A stretch of DNA of 64,000 nucleotides from Candidatus Gastranaerophilales bacterium. Its GTDB lineage: Bacteria > Cyanobacteriota > Vampirovibrionia > Gastranaerophilales > Gastranaerophilaceae. Both the position numbers and the translations under genes were made by a program. Position 1 is the stretch's first letter; the number at the start of each line of letters is the position of its first letter. The notes under the pieces are model-generated. The model saw nothing but the letters and a program-made list of their open reading frames with translations, did not search any database and was not told the origin of the DNA. Positions 16,292 to 29,300 of this stretch are shown in pieces. The stretch spans positions 1 to 64,000 of the forward strand of contig CALURG010000002.1 in NCBI GenBank assembly GCA_944323115.1, read 5' to 3'.

Positions 16292-16897
16292 TTAACCTAC
16301 TCTTGTTATTACTTTGTCGATAAGCCCGTATTCTACTGCTTCTTGGGCTGACATATAATAATCTCTTTCTGTATCTTTTTTTATTTTTTCAATAGGCTGA
16401 GAGCAATTTTTTGCAAGAATTTCATTCAGCATAGATTTCATACGCAAAATCTCTTTGGCTTCTATTTCGATGTCGGTTGCCTGACCTTGAGCACCGCCTA
16501 AAGGCTGGTGTATCATTATTCTTGAACTTGGTAGAGACAATCTTTTTCCTTTTGCTCCTGATGAAAGCAAAAATGAACCCATACTTGCCGCTTCTCCAAG
16601 ACAAATGGTGCTGACATCCGCTCTTATGTGCTGCATTGTATCGTAAATTGCCATACCGGCTGTAATAACACCTCCGGGACTGTTTATATAGAGCATGATG
16701 TCTTTTTCTGGATTTTCTGAATCTAACAACAGAAGTTGTGCGATTATGATATTTGCCATTTCGTCATCTATTTCTTCACCCAGAAATATTATTCTTTCTC
16801 TGAGTAATCTTGAAAAAATATCAAAAGATTTTTCACCTCTGGAAGAAGATTCTATTACCATAGGTACGTAGCTTAGTATTTTGTTTATATCTGACAT
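16292..16897 (-). CDS. clpP: ATP-dependent Clp protease proteolytic subunit ClpP
   Basis: ClpP forms the barrel-shaped serine peptidase that works with ClpC or ClpX. The catalytic triad is visible: S105 in [12 protein letters not shown]130 in [10 protein letters not shown] and D179 in DTERDYYMS. The 201-residue length is normal. The ATG at 16897 has AAAGGAG upstream and gives the usual N-terminus; an extended frame to 16939 is unlikely. It is the only clpP in the window. The gene ends before a strong hairpin. Confidence 0.96.
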   Translation of the reverse strand: MSDINKILSYVPMVIESSSRGEKSFDIFSRLLRERIIFLGEEIDDEMANIIIAQLLLLDSENPEKDIMLYINSPGGVITAGMAIYDTMQHIRADVSTICLGEAASMGSFLLSSGAKGKRLSLPSSRIMIHQPLGGAQGQATDIEIEAKEILRMKSMLNEILAKNCSQPIEKIKKDTERDYYMSAQEAVEYGLIDKVITRVG

Positions 16898-16955
16898 ATT
16901 GTCTCCTTTAAATATTTTATAAAAATTATAGGTGTTCAAGACAACTTTTCAACTG

Positions 16956-17636
16956 CTACCAGGGGTATTTTTTATCTATTCTCCACCCTTTTCTGGCAAT
17001 TAAAGCACAACAATTCATTGCAACATCTGCATTTTCATTGCATCCGAATTTCGCATTGTTGCTTAATTCATCTGTGCTTAATGAGTTGTTGTATGGCAAA
17101 ACTGCAACCGATTGATGATTAATCATCAAAAATACAAACATATCTTTTCCGAATGCATTTGGTTCTTCAGGCCCGTTTAAATCAGTGTATATAAGAGCAC
17201 AGGGTTCATTTTCTTTTTTGCATTTTCCTATTGTTTCAACTGCAATTGATATACCGTTTTGGAGACTTACGGAAGGAAAGTTGTAAAGATTTATGTTTGT
17301 TTGTTTTTCTTTTATAGATTTATATTTTGTGTCAGGCATACACGTGCCGGGTTTTTGTGCACAATTTTCTTTAACTTTCAGATAATGGAAAAGATTGTTG
17401 TTCAATATTTCGACATTTTTATAGCCAGGCTTCAGTCCCCACTCACCTGCAACACTGTTGTAATTTTTTGAAATCAGGAACGCTTGAACAATATCTGAGT
17501 AGAAAATTTTAAGTTTAATAGCAGTATCTTTTTTTTCTCTGTATTGTACAAACAAAAGGACAATAAAGAATATTGCCAATACAAGTACTGTTACTGCTCC
17601 AACTGCTCTAAATCTACTCTGTAAAAATTCATCCAT
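16956..17636 (-). CDS. Membrane-anchored pilin-like protein
   Basis: This 226-aa protein has one N-terminal transmembrane helix (about residues 10-32, AVGAVTVLVLAIFFIVLLFV) after a short cytoplasmic start, then an extracytoplasmic domain with several cysteines. The layout, the phrase YTDLNGPEEPNAFGKDMFVFLM and the ending CCALIARKGWRIDKKYPW resemble pseudopilin-like proteins of this lineage, where a hydrophobic helix is followed by a Gly/Pro-rich globular head. The usual prepilin cleavage motif (G-F/M-T-L-x-E) is absent. It ends 59 bp before clpP begins on the same strand. Function remains unknown. Confidence 0.6.
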   Translation of the reverse strand: MDEFLQSRFRAVGAVTVLVLAIFFIVLLFVQYREKKDTAIKLKIFYSDIVQAFLISKNYNSVAGEWGLKPGYKNVEILNNNLFHYLKVKENCAQKPGTCMPDTKYKSIKEKQTNINLYNFPSVSLQNGISIAVETIGKCKKENEPCALIYTDLNGPEEPNAFGKDMFVFLMINHQSVAVLPYNNSLSTDELSNNAKFGCNENADVAMNCCALIARKGWRIDKKYPW

Positions 17637-17704
17637 ATGTTTTATAATAGCATATTTATTTTTTTTATGACAATCATATATATTATTAAATTTAATTATT
17701 AAAA

Positions 17705-17732
17705 TTGCATGAATTTTTTATTTAAATATAAT
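17705..17732 (+). promoter_or_regulatory. Putative promoter of ybaB-recR
   Basis: TTGCAT (17705-17710) and TATAAT (17727-17732) are separated by 16 bp, close to the vegetative sigma-70 consensus. The ybaB start codon is 44 bp beyond. Confidence 0.6.
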
Positions 17733-17775
17733 TAATATTAGTTGTACTAAAGATTAATAAACGAGGATGACTTTT

Positions 17776-18108
17776 ATGAATATAGCTCAAATGATGAAAC
17801 AGGCTCAGCAGATGCAAAAAAAATTGCAGGATGCACAAACTGAACTTGCAAATACAGAGTTTACGGCAATTACCGGCAATGGTGCAGTTACTGTAATATG
17901 TGACGGACAGGGAAAATTCAAATCAATCAAACTTACACCGTCAGCACTAAATGCTGAAAATCCTGAGTCAGTTGATAATGATACGGTTGAAATGCTTGAA
18001 GATTTGATTACTACAGCTATGAATCAAGCTACTTCACAAGCTTCTGCCGAAATGCAGTCAAAAATGAAATCATTGACAGGCGGTATAAATATTCCCGGAT
18101 TGTTCTAA
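17776..18108 (+). CDS. ybaB: Nucleoid-associated protein YbaB/EbfC
   Basis: This is a small dimeric DNA-binding protein of 110 aa. It shows the typical N-terminal helix MNIAQMMKQAQQMQKKLQ, the TEFTAITGNGAVTVICDGQG strand region and the C-terminal helix rich in Ala/Gln/Met. I chose the ATG at 17776 because GAGG lies 10 nt upstream; an ATG three codons earlier overlaps that Shine-Dalgarno. The stop codon overlaps the recR start (TAATG), the classic ybaB-recR pairing. Confidence 0.93.
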   Translation: MNIAQMMKQAQQMQKKLQDAQTELANTEFTAITGNGAVTVICDGQGKFKSIKLTPSALNAENPESVDNDTVEMLEDLITTAMNQATSQASAEMQSKMKSLTGGINIPGLF

Positions 18109-18704
18109 TGCAGTATACAAGACCTTTGGCAAATTTAATAGACTATTTTCAACGTCTTCCCGGTATTGGGCCAAAATCCGCTCAAAGAATTGCTTTTCAT
18201 CTTTTGAAAATGCCTTTGAGTGAAGTGCAGAAGTTTGCTCAGTCTATGGTTACTGCTAAAGAGACTATACATTACTGCGATATTTGTTTTAATATGTCTG
18301 CGAGTAATCCTTGCGAAATTTGTTCTTCAAACAACAGGGATGATTCAACAATTTGTGTTGTTGCTGAGACAAAAGACCTTGTTGCTATTGAAAATACAAA
18401 TGAATACAAAGGCAAATACCATGTGCTGCAAGGGTTGATTTCGCCAATGGACGGTATTGGTGCTGAAGACATCAGAATCAAAGAATTGCTTCACAGAATA
18501 GCAAATACGGATGTAAAAGAAGTTATCATTGCTCTCAATCCTTCTGTTGAAGGTGAAGCAACTAGCCTTTATCTTACAAAGCTTATTAAACCTTTCAATA
18601 TAAAAATTACAAGAATTGCTTTTGGCATACCGATAGGTTCAGATATCGAATACGCAGACGAAATTACCCTTGCAAAAGCAATCGAATGCAGAAGAGAAAT
18701 TTAA
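18108..18704 (+). CDS. recR: Recombination mediator RecR
   Basis: RecR, with RecO and RecF, loads RecA at gaps during recombinational repair. The 198 residues show a helix-hairpin-helix near 15-25 (RLPGIGPKSAQR), a C4 zinc finger with C57, C60, C69 and C72, and a Toprim domain from about 80 onward (VVAETKDLVAIE, then ALNPSVEGEATSLYL). Translation is coupled to ybaB by the 1-nt overlap. It converges on fliD, whose stop is only 28 bp away, with no clear terminator between. Confidence 0.95.
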   Translation: MQYTRPLANLIDYFQRLPGIGPKSAQRIAFHLLKMPLSEVQKFAQSMVTAKETIHYCDICFNMSASNPCEICSSNNRDDSTICVVAETKDLVAIENTNEYKGKYHVLQGLISPMDGIGAEDIRIKELLHRIANTDVKEVIIALNPSVEGEATSLYLTKLIKPFNIKITRIAFGIPIGSDIEYADEITLAKAIECRREI

Positions 18705-18732
18705 AATTAAGAAGCTTACAAACTATTCTGTA

Positions 18733-20193
18733 TTATGATGAACTACCTACATTTACACCGATAGAGGCAAGTTGCTGTTGCATCAGTGAGAATTGGTTGT
18801 TCAAATCGGCAATAACTTGGTCCATATATTGGAATTGTTTTGTCAATTTTGCTTCATATGATTCTATATATTCCTGCTTGTCTGCTATTTTTTCATTCAT
18901 CCTGCTGATTTCTTCATTCAAAGAATCGGCTCTTGTTGTAAAATAGCCGCCTGTAGAAGACAATGCCGGTTTTAACGATGTTTTTACAACCTGCATTACA
19001 CCGTCACATTCCATGCCGGATGTATTGTCACCGACAAGAAGAGCTTTAACGGATGAAGGATCTTTTTCAAATGCTTGAATAAATTTTTCCTCATCAATAA
19101 CGAGCTGATTTGTATTGGCATCTACACTGGTACCTATTGCACCTGTTGTGATACCGATATCGGCAAGAGAACGATAAATGCCGTTAGTTTCAACAGTTGA
19201 TGTAACTTTTGATCTTAAGTCATTTCTGATGTTTATCAATGAGCTTTCGCCTGTGAATGCACCGCCGTTTTCGGCATCTGTACCGGCATCTGTATCAGCA
19301 ATAACTTTATTGAATGCAGCTACAAACTCTTGAAGAGCAGTAAGAACTGTTTCAGAATCCGGTTCACTGTCGATTATAATTTCAACAGGTATATCTACAC
19401 CTGAATCAGGGTCTTTGTCCGTAGTTGTTAAAATATCTATTGAAAGGCCCAAAATACCTGTGTCGTCACTTGTTAATGTATTTGAATCAGCATACCTTGT
19501 CGGCCCGCCGTCAATTCTAAAAGCGGCTCTTTCACCCATTTCAAAATTTGAACTTTTGTTGAATCCGAGAAGTTCTGCAAATGTGTGGGTTCCGTCTACA
19601 GTCTGGTCACCTGTAATTTCAATATCTTTTTGTCCGTATTCTTTGCTTTCAAGAACAATCTGTCCGTTTTGCAAATAAGCTTTTACACCTGCTGTAGATG
19701 AGTTATTTATTTTATAAATTAAAGTATCAACAGTGTTGTTTGGGTCTACACTAATTGTTGCACCGTTAATTTCAAATGTTGCATTTTGTGTAATTCCCAG
19801 TTCTGACAATTTTGTTGATGAATTTCTCAACAAATCATTTGTATCAGACTTTCTTACAGATTGAGTTGCAAGACTGTCAATTGCCAGTTCAAACTTGGAA
19901 GGTGTTGCGTATTGAGTTACCGTTGCTGTAACAATACTTGTTTCGGATGTGGATACGGATACTTTTGAAAATATATCCATGCCTGCACCGAGAAGTGAAT
20001 CTGTCAACTTGGTTGCGGTTGATTCCAAAGAACTGTATTCAGATTTCAGGGTATTAAGTGCTTGTTGTTTTTTGGTAAGCACTTCTTTTTCTTTTTCAAG
20101 AGTTTCAACCTTAGCCTCTTCTACGCCGACAAAAGCTTTTATCCATTCATCGATTGGTAATCCTGAACCTAGACCTGAAAATGATATTGACAT
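18733..20193 (-). CDS. fliD: Flagellar filament cap protein FliD (normal size)
   Basis: FliD (HAP2) forms the cap at the filament tip that folds incoming flagellin. The 486 residues show the N-terminal FliD domain (SISFSGLGSGLPIDEWIKAF, then a coiled coil to about 75), a central region with flagellin-IN-like motifs (about 130-190, DTLIYKINNSSTAGVKAYLQ) and the FliD C-terminal domain with its final coiled coil (RADSLNEEISRMNEKIADKQ). It lies 120 bp downstream of the giant fliD-like gene on the same strand. A good Shine-Dalgarno (AGAGGTG) precedes the start. It is probably the structural cap. No sigma-28-type promoter was recognised. Confidence 0.93.
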   Translation of the reverse strand: MSISFSGLGSGLPIDEWIKAFVGVEEAKVETLEKEKEVLTKKQQALNTLKSEYSSLESTATKLTDSLLGAGMDIFSKVSVSTSETSIVTATVTQYATPSKFELAIDSLATQSVRKSDTNDLLRNSSTKLSELGITQNATFEINGATISVDPNNTVDTLIYKINNSSTAGVKAYLQNGQIVLESKEYGQKDIEITGDQTVDGTHTFAELLGFNKSSNFEMGERAAFRIDGGPTRYADSNTLTSDDTGILGLSIDILTTTDKDPDSGVDIPVEIIIDSEPDSETVLTALQEFVAAFNKVIADTDAGTDAENGGAFTGESSLINIRNDLRSKVTSTVETNGIYRSLADIGITTGAIGTSVDANTNQLVIDEEKFIQAFEKDPSSVKALLVGDNTSGMECDGVMQVVKTSLKPALSSTGGYFTTRADSLNEEISRMNEKIADKQEYIESYEAKLTKQFQYMDQVIADLNNQFSLMQQQLASIGVNVGSSS

Positions 20194-20313
20194 AATCTTT
20201 CACCTCTAATTATATCCAATTATATTTTAAGGAATGATTTTGAAAATGAAATCGTTTATACACATTATTTCTATATAATTATAATGCCCTTTTAATTCCT
20301 TTTTCAATCACTG

Positions 20314-23300
20314 TTACTGAACGATGGGATTGAAACCCGGATTGTTTTGATTAAGTATCAATCTTGTTACAGATGTTGCATATTGACTGTTTAGATTTGC
20401 AATGGCTTCATTGATAAATCTGTATTGTTCTTCTAGTTTTGCCAGATATTCGCTCAAACCGTCTGTTGCCGGAGTGCCTGACACAGCGAGCCTCAATTCA
20501 TTCAATTCAAATGTCGTACGGGTAATTTCACGTTTAAGTTCTTTTTGAACGGCGGAAAGTACTCTAGGTGTACTGTTGAAGTATCCGTTGTTGTTGTTTA
20601 CTTCCGGATAGAGTACATTGTTGAGTCTTGTTAATACACCGTCTTCTACACCGACAACAGTTTCTTTACCGATTAAAAGATCCATGACATGCTGTGAGTC
20701 AGCATAGAATGCATCAGTATATTTCTGTTTGTCGAGATAGATTCTGACAGTACCCATATTTGAGTTTTCGCCGCCTTTGATATCGACTGTAATACCGATA
20801 TCTGCAAGCTGCTGCTGAATTTTTCTCATATCTGCAACATCATCCGTGAGTGCTGCTTTTACATTATTAATTATTTTTGCAAAATCAGCATCATCGGACA
20901 AAATGGCATTTTCTGAAGAAATCATTGCTTTGTTGAAGTTGGCAACAAATTTATTCAATTCAACCAAGCTTGCGTCAAGCAAGTTTTGACCTATCTTGAT
21001 AGTTGTTTCACCTGTTTTCTTGATTTCAATAGTAATTGCTGCCTGGTTTTCATTTGCAACTACTTTGCCGTTTTTATCAAGGTAAATCAAGTTGTTGCCG
21101 TTGTAGATGTTGTCATTTGTAATATCTTTTAAATCGAGAGCTATATCGTAATCAGTTCCTACTGTATCATTTCCGATTTTGATATTAAAGTTAGCATTCT
21201 GACCCATATCAACTACATTGTTTCTTGATGAGTAATCAGTGAAGCCTACGACTTCCGTAAAGTTTGTGGAGCCGGCTTCGATTTCGATTCTTGCATTTGA
21301 AGAAGCATTTTTTGTTGTCAAAACAATCTGGTTGTTTTTAAACTCTGCTGTAACTGCAATGTCATCATATATCGCACTGTTGAATACGGAATTTATTCTT
21401 CCTATGACATCTTCAATTGTATCGGTTTCTTTGATAGTAATATCAACACCGTTAATCCTGAAAGTACCGCCGTTGATACCCATAGAAGCCATAGTTGCTT
21501 TGCTTGAAACGGAAAGTTTGTCACTTGTCAAAACTGTGTGAGATGCAGCGACACCTGACTCATGCGTACCGTTGTATACACCGCCTGTAGTGAAACCAAG
21601 TACAGTAGTAAAATCAGATGAACCTTTGCTTATTGAAATGCTTCCTTCACCGGTGTCAGCATCTTTTGTAAGCACCAGCTTGTTGTTTGAGTTTAATGAA
21701 GCTGTAACACCTGTGTTTGCTGCATTTATTTTGTCTATAACATCGTATATAGAATCAGTGGATTCGATATCAATAGTGTAATCTTTGACTGTTCCGTTGT
21801 CTTCAACTGAAATTATGAAATCACCTTCGGTAAATCGTTTTGATGTGCTGACAGAGTTTGGAGCAACAATAGATGTTTGAGAACCGTATTGAGTTGTTGC
21901 AGACTGATATCCGCCGGATGTAAAGCCGATTTTGTTTGTAAAATCGGATGAACCTTTGGTTACAAGCACACCGCCGGCTGTTTCAGAAGAATTTCTTGTG
22001 ATAACCATCTTACCGGAATCATTAATTGAAGCAGTTACGCCGAGACCGGAGTTGTTGATTTTTTCTATAATAGAATCAATTTTTTCATTTTTGCCGATGG
22101 TGATTTTGACCGTGTCGGTAATATTTCCGTTGGTATCAGTAAGGTGTACAAAGAAATCACCTGCTGAAATACCGGAGTTTTGAGCGGATTGGGCAGTGTT
22201 TGCTGAGGTGTAAGTGGATAATACACCTTTGTCTACACCGACGAGCTGTATTCCTCCGCCGTTTATAAATCCTGCAATTTCTGCAAAGTTGCTTGTTCCG
22301 TCTTTAAGTGAGATATCGACAGCACCCGGATTTTGGGCAGTAAGAACAAGTTTTCCGTCTTGTATGCTTGCACTGACACCAAGACCTGATGCATTTATTT
22401 TATTTATTACAGATGTAAGTGATTCTCCTTCAAGTACATCGAAATTAACGGTGTTTCCGTCGACAGTGATTGAGAAATCTCCGGCAGAGAAGCTTACATT
22501 ACCTGTTATATTGTTTGTACCGGTGAGCGTGCTGTATTCGTCTGCGGTACCGGTAGTGCTTGAGATTTCATCTTCACCGAGCACTTCTTCTTGTGCAAGT
22601 CCGAGATATTTGTCAAGGCCGCTTGTGCCGCCAAATTCCATGTCCATAATGCCGCCTTGAACTGTAGTTACGACAAATCGTCCGTTTTCATCAAAACTTG
22701 CAATGTAGTCGCCATCCGCATTTATTGCCTCTATCAAATCACCCAGAGTCATTCCTTGAGTGATATTTACGCTGACTTCTATACCGTTGCCGGAAGATAT
22801 CGTAAATGTCTTGCCCGAGCCTGCATATTGAGGCGGAATTTCTGTTTTGTACAGAGAATTTCCGGCTGCCGGTCTTGTGTGGTTGTCGAATATACTGTTG
22901 TAATCGAGTTTGGGCGTAGTGCCTGAGATATTCCAGATGTTTTGATTCCAGCTCGAGAATACACTGTTGTTTCCATTGTATGTTTTGACTGTGTCTGTAT
23001 CAATTATTGCATAGTTTTCATATGATACGGAACTTGGGAAAGTTGATGTTATTCCTGACGAACTGCTGTAGTATATATCAGAAATAAATGCATATCCATA
23101 AGTATTTTCACCTATGCCGCCGATTAAGGCTTCGGAGAATTGGCCATCGTAGAATATATGATCAATGTGTCCGCCGGAAATTGCACCAACTAAAGCACCT
23201 GAGGCGACAGCTCCACTTGTAATATTGCTGTTTACATATACATTGGATATTTCAGATTCATAAACGGCACCAGCAATATTTCCAGAAACATAACCTATAC

Positions 23301-26300
23301 TAATATTCATATCGCTATTTGTTATTATTGAATTTGTTATTTTAACGGAAGTTCCAAAACCAATAATGACACCTGCTCCAGCAACACCATTATTGCTACC
23401 GATTGTGACATTCTCAACATTTACTTTGTTTATTATTGTGCCATCTCCTGCACTTCCTGCGATTGCTCCAACGAAGGTAGCGTCAGCTTGCATTGTTGAG
23501 TTTACAATGGTGACATCTTCAATTATGCTGCCGCTTCCGGCGTTTCCAGTCAATATACCGACATAGTTATCAGTACCAGTCTCTGATGCTGTAACACTGG
23601 CATTTTCAATTTTGACATTTTTGATTGTTGCACCTGAAATATTTCCGAATAATCCGACACCAGAATCGATAGTTGTTTCATTTATTGTCAGATTTGATAT
23701 AGTGAATCCATTACCGTTGAGTTCACCCGTGAACGGATTATCTTTGCTTCCGCCAATAGCTGTCCAATCGACACCGGATAGGTCGATGTTGTTCATCAAT
23801 ATATATTTTCCGGAGAGATTGTTGTTTATGTTCTGCAAATCAGCAGATGTTTTAATAACAGTGTATCCGAGTGCAATTGCTTCTTCTTCCGTGAGTTTGT
23901 ATATAGGATCAAGATCTGTCGGATCATATCCTTTGACGCCTTGTGTTTTTTCATAGTTTTCTTTTGTTGTTCCAGAGAAAGCAAGGAGTTCCGGTTTTCC
24001 ATTTTCAAATGTCCATATAGATGAGCTCCATCCCGTAAAGTTTGATGCATCACCTGCTTGTGATGTTGTCAGACCTTTGACGTTTGTACCTGTTTGACCG
24101 GCACTTGTTTTGCCTGAAATTTGAGTATTCCAATAGCTATTCCTTATTGTAGAGCCTGTTCTAAATGAACCGACAAGACCATTACCTACGTTTGTAAATG
24201 TTGTTTCTGCATACGAATATTCAATGGTACCGTTGTTGGAATTTTCACTGCTGACACCGTTATATCCGGCAATACCACCTACAGACCCTTGTCCGCTTAG
24301 CTTACCTTTAGCAAATGCATTGGATATTATACCGCCTGCGTTGTTGAAGCCGACAATTCCGCCGACACCTGTTCCGCCATCCGCAGTACCTGTGACGTCA
24401 GTATCTGAGTATGCATATTTTATAGTACCTGAGTTTCCTCCAGATACACCGCCGTCATTGTTGTATCCTTGTACAGTACCTTCAACGTATATGTATTCAG
24501 CTTTTCCGCCGCTGCCGACTGCACCGAATGCACCGCCTGTCTGTGTCCAGCCTGTTACGTTAACACCTGTAACTTTTATGTTGTAGGCATTGCCATACAA
24601 GGTACCTGCAACTACACCTGTATTGTTGCCGCCTTTTACTGTAGCACCTTCTATTGTCAGGTTCTTTATCATAGAACCGTTTTCTGTTCTTGCGAACAAA
24701 CCTACAGTGGAATTTGCCTCTTGGTCGTTTACGGTTTTGCTTATTTTGAGGTTTTTGATTGTGTATCCGTTACCGTCTAAAGTTCCTTTGAATCCTGAAG
24801 TTCTGCTGCCGATAGGTGTCCATGTCGTGCCTGACAGGTCTATATCTGCCATCAATATGTATTTGCCCCTCAGATTGTTTTTAATATTTTTCAAATCTGA
24901 AACAGAATCAATGATTGTGTATCCTTGAGCTTCTGCTTCTTCTCTTGTTAGAGGTGTGAACAGAGGTGCTGTTGCTTTGTATTCTTTGAGGCCGGTGATT
25001 TTGCCAAAGTTCCCTGTTGCATCTGATATAACGAGATCTGAATATATTGGCTCTGCGGTGCCGCTGACTCTGGACATAACGAATTTTCCGTCAATGATTT
25101 CAGCAAAAATTCCGGATTCTGCTGTTTTTTGGTTGATTAAATCAACCAGATCATTGATTGTTGCATCGCTTGATGTAGTGGAAACAGTAAATTCATTACC
25201 TATTTTTCCGAATTTTATTGTTGTTTCACCGACAATAGTGTCTCCGGTCAGTGTGTTTCCGCCTTTTAGTATAGTCGGAGCATCAGAAGTACCGCCGCCT
25301 CCTTGTTCGTTTTTGGTTGCAGTGCCCGTGATTTCAACAAAGTTGCTGGAACCGGCACCTATTCTCAATGTTTCCGTGCTGCCGCTTAAATATTCAAATA
25401 CAACTCTGCCTTGACTGTTTATAGAGGCAACAACACCGGTGTGGGCGGATTCGTTATTTATCTGTTCAATTACATCGTTAATATAACCGCCTTCTAAGTA
25501 TATTGTCTGGTCATTTATAACTATAGTACCGCTGCTGATTTTTGTTGCACCGACATCTCTGTTTAAAACAGGCATGCCGTTTGATGTAGTTGTTGAAAAA
25601 TCCCATGCTGATTGATCCCATCCGGCAAAGATAGATTTGAGATCATTTGATGACAGCATAGACTGTGTTAAATGCGTAATACCTGTTACATCTGTAGTTG
25701 TAACACTTCCAACAGCTTTGTCGCTTGAACTATTTTGATAATAGTAGTTACCAACATATCTACCTGCTAGGTCGCTAAAACCGATGAAACTTCCTTTGTA
25801 GGTTTTAGCTGATGTTGATGTATTAGAGCTATTTAACGTTATACTACCATTATTGGTATAGTTGTTATAGTAATAACCGCCATAGTCATATCCTGCAAGA
25901 CCTCCAGCATACGTGGTTTTTGTTGCAGTATTCATGGTTATTTTTCCATCAGCATAGTTGTTTACGACCCTTGCACCGGAGTTTCCTCCAACCAATCCAC
26001 CTATAGAGGATAAGGATGTCGCTCCATTTATTTCTGTATAATTTATATTTACTGATGCTGATGACTGTTGGATACCTGAAGCATTTGTTGTTGAACTGAT
26101 GCTACCTACCAACCCTCCGGCAAACATATTGCCTGACAGTTCCATATTGCCGCTTGCTGCGACATTTCTGATAACAAAACTGCCGCCTTCTTCATCAGCT
26201 AGTGCACTACCTGCGAGGACACCAACTGACGATGGTATTGTTTGGTTTCCGTTTACCGTAACGCTTGCGTTTTCAAATGTGATATCAGTAACCAGAGATC

Positions 26301-29300
26301 CATCTCCGAGTTTTGAGAAGAAACCGATATAGCTGTTGTCAGTACTTGTAACAGTTTTGTTTATAGTCAGATTTTCGATTGCAAATCCGTTACCGTTCAA
26401 TTCTCCTGTAAATTCACCGAGCGGATTCCAATCTATACCGGACAAATCAATGTCGTTCATTAATATATATTTGCCGGAAAGATTGTTTGCAATATTTTGC
26501 AAATCCTGCGCTGTTTTTAAGACAGTATATCCTTCAGCAATAGCTTCTTCTTCTGTTAATTTGCTTGTCAATACAGGACTTGAGCCTATTTGTTGTCCGG
26601 AATTTGAGAAAATGTCTGACGCAACTGTCGGTTTGATGCCTGTTACTTTGAGAATGTTGCTGGAGCCTCTTTGAATTTCGATACTTGTTGAGCTGCCATC
26701 AGCATTTTGCAGCATAAATTTGTTTTCGCTGTTCAAAGAAGCTACTACACCGGTAGTTGATGATTCTGCGTTTATCTGATCAATGACATCTTCTATCGAG
26801 CCTCCGGAAATGCTGATGTTGTGTCCGTTTATTATTATGCTTCCTGCCGAGACTTGGGTTCCTTCGTTTGTAACTTTTGTCGGGTCTGTGTATCCGACAT
26901 CTTTTAAAGTCGGAAGTGTACCTGTTGTATCCCAGTATTCCGGATTTTCAGGATTGAATTCTGAAATGTCTTTGAATGTTACAGGTCCATAATTGCTTCC
27001 TACTGCATTAAGACCGCTGTTCAGTGAAGAATCCCAGTATCCGCTTGTTTCATCACCATTGTCATTACGGTTTATGCCGATTACTGCACCCATATAACTT
27101 CCAGATGATGATATAGCTATTGAGGATGTAGTATAAATATTATTTACATCTGTAGAATCTGCATTTTCTCCAATGAAACCGCCTACTATTGAATCGGAAT
27201 TTAAGTATCCTATCGTATTTGATGCAGCATAAGAGTGGGAGATATCACCGGCGTTGTAACCGATAAATCCTCCTACAGCTGCACCTGCTTCGGTAAATAG
27301 TGAAATAACAGTTGAATTTGCGGAATATGAACGTGTGATTGTATCTCCACTTTCAATTTGGCCTATAAATCCACCTACTGTTGTCAAGCCCATTACAGAA
27401 ACATTGTTTGTATTTGAATTTGATATTACGGAAGAACCTGTTGAACTGTCTGTATCTACTGTTGATATACCTACAAGGCCGCCTGCGATATCTGCACTGA
27501 CTGTTGTATTTTGTACGGAACTGTTTGTTATTGTGGAATCAATTATTGCTGCAGCAATACCTCCTGCTGCATGTCCAATTGCATCACCTCCAGATACGTA
27601 TGAATTGTCAACCAAAACATTTGAAATCTCGGTATTTTTTGCAAGTCCGACAAGAGCACCGCCTGATCCAGAAAAATATAGAGTTGCATTGTCTATTTTT
27701 ACATTTTTAAATACGGCACCGTCCGATTCTCTGAACAAGCCGACAGCTTTGCCGCCTTCTGTTGTTTCGCTTCCTGCGGCTTTGTTGTCACTGGTACCAA
27801 TGCTTAATCCTGATATTGTATAGCCGTTGCCGTTGAATTCACCTGTAAAGACTCCGTTAATCAGCGAGTCGGAAAGTGTACCAAGTGAGCTCAAATCAAT
27901 ATCATTCATCAAAATATATTTGCCAGAAAGATTGTTCTGGATGTTTTGCAAGTCACTTACTGATTCAATCAAAGTGTAGCCTTGAGCAAGTGCTTCACTT
28001 TCTGTAATCATAGTGTTTTCACCTATGAGAATACCATTATTTGAGCCAGAAGCCGGCAAGTTTGCTTCTGTTTTTATTGTCATACCGCCTGTTTCTTCTG
28101 TCCAGGCATTGGATAGGGAAATTTGAGACAGTCCGTAGAAGCTGTCAAAATCACCTGTGGATCTGACTGTGATATCTGATACATTTGAAGCACCTTCTAC
28201 AACAAGCTTGCCGTCTTTTACAGACAAAGTGACGGCTCCGTTGGCAGCTGCATTGATTTTTTCTATTGCGGTAGTGAGTGATTCACCGCTGTTTATTGTG
28301 ACTTCAAAGCTTGATTCGACACCGTTTCTATTGAATGAAATTTTTACTGTTTCTGTTTCCGATGCGTTTTGTGAGATGTAGCCTGAGTTTAACATAGATT
28401 CAGTGACAGTCGTACCGCCTCTCAAAGCTTCGGAGGCAGAAATAACCACAGTACCGGGACTGAATACAGGATAAATACTTATCGGGCAGGCTTGAGTAGC
28501 TCCACTTGCAATATACCATTCACCTGTTTCAAGTAAACTTGCAAAACTTTCTTGCGGGTTTGCCTGCAATTCAGTTATTGTTTTTAATACAAAATTTGTA
28601 AATGTACTGGAATTGAGATCATTTCCGGTGGGATCTGTCAAGTTATAAGTGGTTGTAGTGGTTGATGTTGTAAGTCCGATTATCACATTGTCCGCTGTCG
28701 AGTTTGATGATTGCCCGAATATTGCACCTTTGTATCTTACATAACTGGGATTTATTGTACCGTCTTCTGCTATAGGGTTGAAAGATCCTGCTACTAAAGA
28801 ATCAGTAACTGTTGTATTGATGCCGAATCCTACTATGCCTCCTGCAATTTCACCGGTAAGTCTTGTAGCGTAAGACATTACATTATCAACAACAGCTTCG
28901 CTTCCGTCTGTGCCGCCTAAAATACCTCCAACACAAGAAGATGGCGTGTTTGCGTTTACTAAAATTGTTGTAGATGTTGAAACGACATTTGATATTGTTA
29001 GCTGCGGACCGCTGGTATCAGGTGAAGAAACCACGAGACCGACCAATCCGCCGACATAAACATTGTCAGTGTCAGTTAAACTTATTGATGTTTGCGATGT
29101 GATTACATTGTCAATAACAGTTCCCCCCATTGCTATACCTGCTATGGCACCTGCTGCACTATTTACTGAGCCTGTAATTCTTGTATTGGACATATAGAGA
29201 TTTTTGACTGTTGCTCCGTCAAGTGCAGCAAACAAGCCGGAGGCATCGTATGAACCGGAACTTCTAAGTCCTACTATTCTATGTCCGTTACCGTTCAATT

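Noticed and set aside
20194-20313. Sigma-28 flagellar promoter upstream of fliD
   Set aside because: No TAAA and GCCGATAA-type boxes at the proper spacing were found; the gap is AT-rich without a clear match.
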